Positions 56,397 to 64,000 of a DNA stretch of 64,000 bases are shown in pieces. The DNA is taken from positions 62,001-126,000 of the forward strand of contig CAUYLG010050966.1 of assembly GCA_963573385.1 (NCBI GenBank). Direction: 5' to 3'. The position numbers were made by a program, and so were the translations under genes. The notes beneath the pieces are model-generated. The model was not told where the DNA came from and made no database searches. It saw only the letters and a program-made list of their open reading frames with translations. This DNA is from Cacajao melanocephalus (Eukaryota > Chordata > Mammalia > Primates > Pitheciidae). Position 1 is the stretch's first letter. Each line of letters begins with the position of its first letter.

Positions 56397-56820
56397 AACC
56401 CAAATGGCCATTGATGATAGACTGGACAGGGAAAATATGGCACATATACACCATGGAATACAATGCATCCATAAAAAACGATGAGTTCATGTCCTTTGTA
56501 GGGACATGGATGAACCTGGAAACCATCATTCTCAGCAAACTGATGCAAGAACAGAAAAATACCGCATGTTCTCACTTATAAGTGGGTGTTGAACAATTAG
56601 AACACATGGGCACAGGGAGGGGAGTATCACACACTGGGGTTTGTTGGGGGGAAATAGGGGAGGGACAGTGGGGGTGGGGAGTTGGGGAGAGATAGCATGG
56701 GGAGAAATGCCAGATATAGGTGATGGGGAGGAAGGCAGCAAATCACACTGCCATGTGTGTACCTATTCAACAATCTTGCATGTTCTTCACATGTACCCCA
56801 AAACCTAAAATACAAAAAAA
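56397..56820 (+). mobile_element. L1 3' end, 5' truncated, head to head with the above
   Basis: It begins 'aacccaaatggccattgatg' (end of ORF2), continues 'ggaatacaatgcatccataa', 'tgttctcacttataagtgg' and a GC-rich 3' UTR, and ends 'gtaccccaaaacctaaaa' plus A9. Primate-age L1. Short frames here are L1 by-products. Confidence 0.92.
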
Positions 56821-56989
56821 AATTGTTTTATGTTGTTGAGTATATCATCAGTTTGTATCTTTTATTATTGAGTACTTTCCCATTGTATAGATATACTGTT
56901 TTTTTTTTAACTCTGCCTTATTTTTGTCATTTATTCATTCATTTTTAAAATTCTTTTTCATTTTTGGCTTTCATTTGCTGTATTTTTTT

Positions 56990-59900
56990 CCCTAGTGTCT
57001 TAGCTTCTGTCCTTTACTCATTTATCTTTTGACTTTTTTTGATATCCATGGGCTCAGTATTGGTGACTTCTCTTTCATTTGTGATAATGATAATTTGAGT
57101 CTTTTCTTTCTCTTTTTTTTCCCCTCATAGATAGCATGACTAGAGGTTTATCAATCTTAGCAAACTTTTCAAAGAAACACCTTTTGGTTTTTTTTATTTG
57201 CTCTAATATCTTCCCGTTTCCAATTTTATTAATTTGTGCTCTAATTTTTAAAATTTCTTTTCTTCTGCATTCTTTAGAGTTCAATTCTAAATTCTCTAAT
57301 AACTTAAGATGAAAACTTAGGTTATTTATTTCAATCTTTGTTTTTTTTCTAATATATGCATTTAATGCCACAAATTTTCCTCAAACAATGGTTTTGCTCT
57401 ATCCTGTACATTTTGATGCTATATTTTCATTTTCATATAGATTTAAAAATTCTAAATAATTTCACATGAAACTTCTGCTTTTAACTGGAATCATTTTCAG
57501 ATGTTTAGGAACTTTCTTATTATCTTTCTGCTATTGATTTATAATTTCATTCATTATGGCCTGGGAGCATAGTTTGTATGATTTGTATTGTTTTAAATTT
57601 GCAAGAGTATGTTTTATGATCCATGGTGTGTACTGAATGTTCCACGTGAGCTTAAGAAGTGTGTGGCTGCTGTTGTTGGATGAAATGTTCTTAAAATGTT
57701 AATGAAATTTCGTTGAATAATAGTGATGTTCAGGTCTTCTATATTCTTACTGTTTTCCTGATTACTTGATATACCAATTATTCCAACTATAATAACAAAT
57801 TTATCTGTTTTTAACTTGCCATTCTATCAGTATTTGCCTCATGTATTTTTGACTCTGTTGTTAGTTGCCTACACAATAAGGATTATTTCACCATCTTAGA
57901 AAATTGATCACTTTGTCATTAGGAAATGTTTCTCGCTATCCCTAATAATCTTCCTTGTTCTGCAGGTTTCTTTGTCTGAAATTAATGTAGCTCCTCCAGC
58001 TTTTATTTTTATTAGTGTTAACATGTGATATATCTTTCTTCATCCCATTTACTTTTAATGTATGTTGGTCTATATTTAATGTGGATTTCTTGTAGACAAC
58101 ATATAGCTGGGCCTGCTCTTTCTATATACTCTGATAATCTCTTTAATTGGTCTATTTCTATCACTCACTTTTCAAGCAATTAGTGATATATTTGAATGAA
58201 TATCTATCATGCTTATAACTGTTTTCTATTTATTGCATTTGTTCTAAATTTTTTTGCCCCCATTTAAAATTAATTATCTGATTTCATTTGAAAATTTTGT
58301 ATGATTCTATTTTATCTCCTCTTTTACCATATCAGTTAAACTTTAAAAAATTGTCAGTGGCTGCCTTTAACTAAACCAAAAACCATTTTCAAATGTTAAT
58401 AATCCTATTCTTATTATATAGTGCAGGTCCCTTGTAACAGTGTATTCCTAACTTCTCCCTTCTATATCTGGCAACATTCATTGGTAAGTTAAGTGAATGT
58501 AATATTAATTTGCAATAAAAATAACTTTATTTAATTTATCCATATGCTATAATCACTTAATACAAGATTATTATTATTTTAAACACTTATCTATTAACTA
58601 AGGATTAAATTAAGAAAAAGAAATGATCTTTATCTTCTTTTATTTATTCTTTAATGTTCTTCCTTTCTCAATGTAGATCCAGAATTCTGAGCTATATAAC
58701 TTTCCTTTTGCCTGAAGACGTTCTTCTAACTTTTATTACAGGGTAGGAATGCTCTCAATGCATTCCACAGTTTTTGTTTACCTGAGAGTCTTTATTTCTC
58801 CTTCACTTTGGAAGGGTAATTTCTCTGGATATAGAGTTATAGATTTATTTTTACTTCTTTCAGTGCTTTACGTATTTTACTCTTTTCTTGCTTACATGTT
58901 TTCTGATGAGAAGTCCAATGTAAGTTTTATCTTTATTTCTCTATCAGTAATGTATCTACCTTCTGATGCCCTCTGCTTCTTCCAAAATTTTCTTTTTGTC
59001 TTTAGTTTACTGTAATTTGAATCTGTTATGACTCAGTATAGTTTTTATTTTGTTTTTTAACCTTCATTTTTATTCTCTCACCTTCCTGGATCTACAGTTA
59101 CGTGTCTGTCATTAATACTGAAAAGTTTTTGGCCATTGTGACTTCAAATATTTCTTTGATCTGTTATCTTTTCCTTCTGGTATTTAACTTATGCATATGT
59201 TACAACTTTTGTCATTGCCCACAATTCTTGATACTACATTCTGCTTTTTTTTTCTTTTTGTTTTTATATTACAGCTTGAGAAATTTGTATTTTCTTTTCT
59301 TGAAACACTGATCTTTTGTTGGTTGTGTTGAATCTGTTGATGGGCCCATCAAAGGCATTGTTCATTTCTGTTCCAGCATTTTTAATTTCTGACATTTCTT
59401 TTTGATTCTTTTGTAGAGTTTTCATCTCTTTGATTGCATTACCTGTCTGTCTGTTTTTGCATGTTGTGTGCTTTTTTCCATTAGACCCCTTAGCGTATTA
59501 ATTGTAGTTGTTTTAAAACCTTGTCTGATTTTCAACATCTGTGGCATATGTGAGTCTTGTTTTGATGATTGTTTTATCTCTGCAGAGTATGGGGATTTTT
59601 CCTTACTTTTTGGCATTCCTTGTAATTTTTCATCGAGACCAGAATGTACTATATCTGGCAATAGAAACTAAGACAAGTAGATTGTTAGTATAAAGATTTA
59701 CTTTAATCTGCCTAAGAATTGGGTTATATTTTATGTTTGCTATAGGTACTATAGGTACCAGATGCTTCCAGTTCATCTAATGCCCTTATTTCTATTTCTC
59801 CATTCACTTAAATTCTCTTCAGAGACAGTCTTTGTTTTTTAGGTCTTCCAATTGTTACTCAGAATTATTGCACTGGACTTCTATTGTGTGGTGGTGTAAT

Positions 59901-60490
59901 ATGAGAGAGGAGCAATGTTCTGTAATATTCCAATTCAATTTCAGTGTTTCAGTGGGTTATTGTCTCAGAACTATGACCTTCACAAGCATTTATCTAGTGA
60001 TATAACTTCTTTACCTCTGGTCCTCTACTTTCTTTCCTGTTTACTGGGTTTCCAATCTATTTCTGTGAAGCTCTGACTCCTGTTGCCTTTTTTCCCTTAG
60101 GTAAGACAGGAAAGGTACAGAGGCTGGAATGGGAGAAGTACTGTCCTCCAACTGGGAGAGGTTCTGGCACAGTGTTTTCTTTGGGAGAATAGAACTTTGT
60201 TATGAAGAAAACTGAGCATACTTCCCAATGATTCCCTATCCTGCTTCCTGCCAGAGCCAGGAGGGAATCTTTTTCTAATCTTCATAGAATACATGGATGG
60301 GTTATCAGAAGTAAAGCCCACAGAAATTTGGAGCCCTCTTAGACTGTGGTCAGGAACTTCTCACTCTCATGCTAGTCCACACTCAATTTCATTCATCAAA
60401 ATTACCATAGAAGTGTTTCTTCTGTTTCTGGTGCCAGAGGCTTTTGTTCCAGGTGGACGGATCTCAGCTCTGACTCTTTGGATGATCTCG
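56990..60490 (-). mobile_element. Long L1M, antisense, 3.5 kb
   Basis: Plus strand shows ORF2 linker and endonuclease in reverse ('aggtttatcaatcttagca', 'cattatggcctgggagcata', 'gtggatttcttgtagacaac'), then ORF1 in reverse ('tttatttctccttcacttt'), then 5' UTR ('agcccatcaaaggcatt'-type phrase at 59344, 'ttagaccccttagcgtatt'). Order is consistent with one minus-strand element whose 5' end lies near 60490. The 98-codon minus frame at 57075-57371 is an ORF2 shred. Confidence 0.8.
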
Positions 60491-60528
60491 TCCCTCTAGA
60501 TTTCAGATTTCAGCATGGTGTTCTGTCA

Positions 60529-60905
60529 TGTGTACCAGCTTGGGCTGCTATAACAAATACCATAGTCTGGGTGGCTTAAACAACAGACATTTATTACTAA
60601 CAGTTTTTGAGTTTGAGGAGTCTGAGAACAAGTTGCTGGCCAATTCACTTCTTGGTTAGTGTCCTAAATGTGATTTGTAGATGGTTATCTCTCTGCTGTA
60701 TCTGCACATGGTGAAGAGAAAGAAATCTGATCACTCTTCCTATTCTTATAAGGGCACTAATTTCCTAATGAGGGCCTCACCGTCATGACCTTATCAAAAA
60801 TTGATTACCTGCCAAACACCTCATTTCCAAATATAGTCACCTCATGGGTTGGGACTTGAAGATAAGAATTTTGAGAGGGTGCAATTTATTCTATAGCATC
60901 ATGAA
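60529..60905 (-). mobile_element. MLT1 (MaLR) LTR, antisense
   Basis: 'cttgggctgctataacaaat', 'ctggccaattcacttcttg', 'ataagggcactaatttccta' and 'gagggcctcaccgtcatgac' are the reverse of MLT1. Confidence 0.7.
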
Positions 60906-62269
60906 AGCTCAGTTCTCTGATGGATCTAAGAAAAGTTATTGATTCCTAGTTTGTTTGTTTTGTTCTTGTGGTACAGTGTAAAGCAGCGTTTCACTCTCAG
61001 ATGAGTAGAGTACTGTGTGTGTGTAAATATTCTAATATATATATTCTAATATATTCTAACATTAGAGTAATAATGTGTATATTCTGTAGAATATCTATAA
61101 TAATAATATATGTTCAATAAGAGCTAAATATAAATTTCCCTTTAAGAACTGGTTTTGCTGCTATTTTATTATTTTTAAATGCACATAGGACACTACATAA
61201 GAAAAAAAATGCATAGATAATTTTGGGCCTAGAAGGATATCTTTCTACAAAGGCACTTTTACAGGCAACCAGAAACACTGAACCTCTCTGAAAATCTCAC
61301 TATAATTCCCCATAGATTGGGAAGATGGGAAGTTTACCTTTAATCTCCATTTTTTTTTACTCCATCTCTGGCTTTCCCTTTACCCTAAAAAGTAGATCCT
61401 GTAAATTCTTACAAAAAGCCTGTGGAAGCCTATAAAATAGTCTCATCTTTAAGGGCTCTAGAACTAGAATTTTGTCCCTAACCCCGTGAAACCTGCTTAG
61501 AAAACAAACAATGACAAACAACAACAACGAAAACACTACCTTGCTTCTGTTTCTCCTCTTCAGAAATCCTTTAGTTATCCTTGAAGAGAAAGCCTCAAGT
61601 GTGGGTTTTCTTCTTCTAGATCTTGGACATTTAATATTTCATTATATGTTTAGCTCTTCAACTCTTTTTTTTTCATTCCAAAGGGAGGGTTCAGAATTTT
61701 CAGTCTAGCAGTACCATAATATGAGTTTTTATGGTTATTTTCCATCTCAATAAAAATGTAGTCTTCTACAAAATTGTATCTATAATACCCTAGTATAAAT
61801 GTAAGCTTTATGACTTGTCCACATATCTCTCATATAACAATTTATTGCTGTGTTTCAACAATAGTTACAGATTACAGCCAAGTTTGCATCTTTCATGTGC
61901 TATTTCTCTTCTGGCTATTTGATCTTTCTGTGTTGAGAATTCAAATCCTTTTATGTAAATGGTACTAAACAGTATATTTTATAACTTGTATCTCCATAGA
62001 TTCTAATATAATGATTCACACAAGGGGCCTCATCAAGTTATCATTAATAATTTCATGTACCTTCAAATAAATATTTTAATGATACTCAAGATTTTTTGGA
62101 AGGTGGTAGAGACTGATTTTATTTAATAAAATTCCATTCCCTTTAATTTTGAAAATTGAGATTTATTATACGTGCAGCTCAAAACTTAACATTCTAATTT
62201 GATTAGTGGATTCTCATTGCTACTTCTTTATTATAATCAATAATTACATTCATAATCAAGATTGAATCA
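60906..62269. other. AT-rich single-copy DNA, no feature seen
   Basis: TA-rich low-complexity near 61020-61110. I recognise no repeat family or gene. Confidence 0.5.
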
Positions 62270-62585
<316 letters not shown>

Positions 62586-62649
62586 TGAATCAACTTTTTA
62601 AGATACTGTCCTGATGTCTTGTTCAACATGTGTTTAAAAGTTATTCTTG

Positions 62650-62938
<289 letters not shown>

Positions 62939-64000
62939 ATTTTTATCTGGGTTTATGTTAGCAAATTTTCCACTTTTTAGTAATTCTTATTTCTCTTTGC
63001 TTTTATTATGTGGTTTTCTAGACTAGACAACCTTTTGGGAGACACATAATAAAGATTTATATCTGACCTCATTAAATTATTTATAAAATCATTTCTATTT
63101 GACAGCATGTTACTATGATTTCTTTAGCATCTGCATGTCAGCTAACTATGTCAAAATGAGTTGTGCTTGAAAATAGTTCATGTGTAGGGCACATGTAGTC
63201 ACAAGAATTTTCACAATAAGAGAGATTATTAACGACAAGGGGATTTTCATGTTTGCGTCTTTTTTGTATTAAACTTCTGCTCATGCTGCTGTTCATTTTG
63301 GCTGGAGTTGGACTGATTTTTATATAATTGCAGAGTCTGCTATGCATCTACATGTAAAATGTCCCATGTTTCTGATGTATTATAGTGACATTTTAGAGCT
63401 TCTTATAAATTGCCATATGGGCATCTCCCTTTATACTTCTTGGCTTTTATACATGAGTTGCTCAATTAATATTTGAAAAAGAAATTAGTGCTATTATGCC
63501 TCTTCATAAACTTTAGAATCACTTTGGAAATACTTAAAATCCTATGAGAAACTTTAATTCATTAACTCCATAAATTATCTTGGTTAAAATACATTTCTAA
63601 ACCATCTATGAACACCTCATTGAGTTTGGAAATCACCAAGTCTAAAAGAAAAGAAAAATACAATGAAGGCTTTTTGGGTTTTATTACATAAGATATATAA
63701 CATTCATTTTACTTCTAGATATTTTGTATACTTGATAACATATTTCTTTATATTCTATGTCTATTAGGAGGGTACTATTTATTGATTATTGAATGTTTAT
63801 CATTTATTTGACTCCAATAATTTTGGGAGGATGTAAAGTTTAATAGAAAATCTTTTTGTCTATAAAAGTCAACTGGTAGAGCTGAGTCCCAGTTCAACAA
63901 TAACCTAAGTTGCATTATTCTAAAATGTGTAAAGGTTTTAAATATAAATTATGAGGGAAAATGAAAAAAGCTTCAGATAAAATATTAAATTTCCTCTAGG
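62939..64000. other. AT-rich single-copy DNA, no feature seen
   Basis: About 1.1 kb. No repeat, RNA gene or exon recognised. Confidence 0.5.

Noticed and set aside
56240..56820. Twin-primed L1 inversion
   Set aside because: Twin priming would invert an internal segment, not a second copy of the 3' end with its own tail.

Overview
The window is primate, almost certainly human, nuclear DNA. The evidence is about 31 Alu elements in both orientations (old J-like to young Y-like), LINE-1 pieces of several ages, L2 and MIR relics, MaLR/MLT1 and ERV1-like solitary LTRs, Tigger/MER2 and mariner fossils, and one almost perfect U6 snRNA copy. I found no protein-coding gene I can support. Every open frame above about 60 codons is explained by an Alu, LINE, LTR or mariner relic, or looks like a chance frame in single-copy DNA. 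The window therefore reads as intergenic or deep intronic sequence. I cannot place it on a chromosome. Family names rest on remembered consensus sequences, not on a search, and repeat boundaries are good to roughly 5-20 bases unless a target-site duplication (TSD) fixes them.

Layout. 1-9.7 kb: an old L1M split by a solo LTR (450-988), L2 and MIR relics, then a primate L1 3' half split by a second solo LTR (7818-8426) and an antisense GC-rich LTR (about 9268-9684). 9.7-15.6 kb: mostly single-copy DNA with MIR, L2, an ancient LTR and an L1M 3' end. 15.6-24 kb: Alu-dense and locally rearranged. A 435-base segment has been copied backwards into the middle of an Alu (16734-17168, source 17534-17970), and 18.3-19.6 kb carries direct duplications. 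24-32 kb: largely single-copy. 32-47.5 kb: L2, MLT1, L1M, nested Alus and a Tigger-type element. 48-54 kb: an A-rich mosaic of L1M pieces with a 41-base perfect palindrome, short tandem and direct repeats, and a U6 snRNA copy fused to an L1 ORF2 fragment. 54.7-56.2 kb: a mariner (HSMAR2-like) fossil with an inserted foldback. 56.2-56.8 kb: two L1 3' ends head to head. 57-60.5 kb: a long antisense L1M. 60.5-64 kb: MLT1, two Alus and AT-rich single-copy sequence.

There are no cooperating genes here. The biology on show is retrotransposition and copy-number error: template switching (U6-L1), nested insertion (Alu in Alu, LTR in L1, Alu in Tigger), and at least four foldback or inverted duplications of different sizes. 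The best candidates for something worth following up are the inverted duplication inside an Alu, the U6-L1 fusion, the L1M palindrome, and the head-to-head L1 ends.
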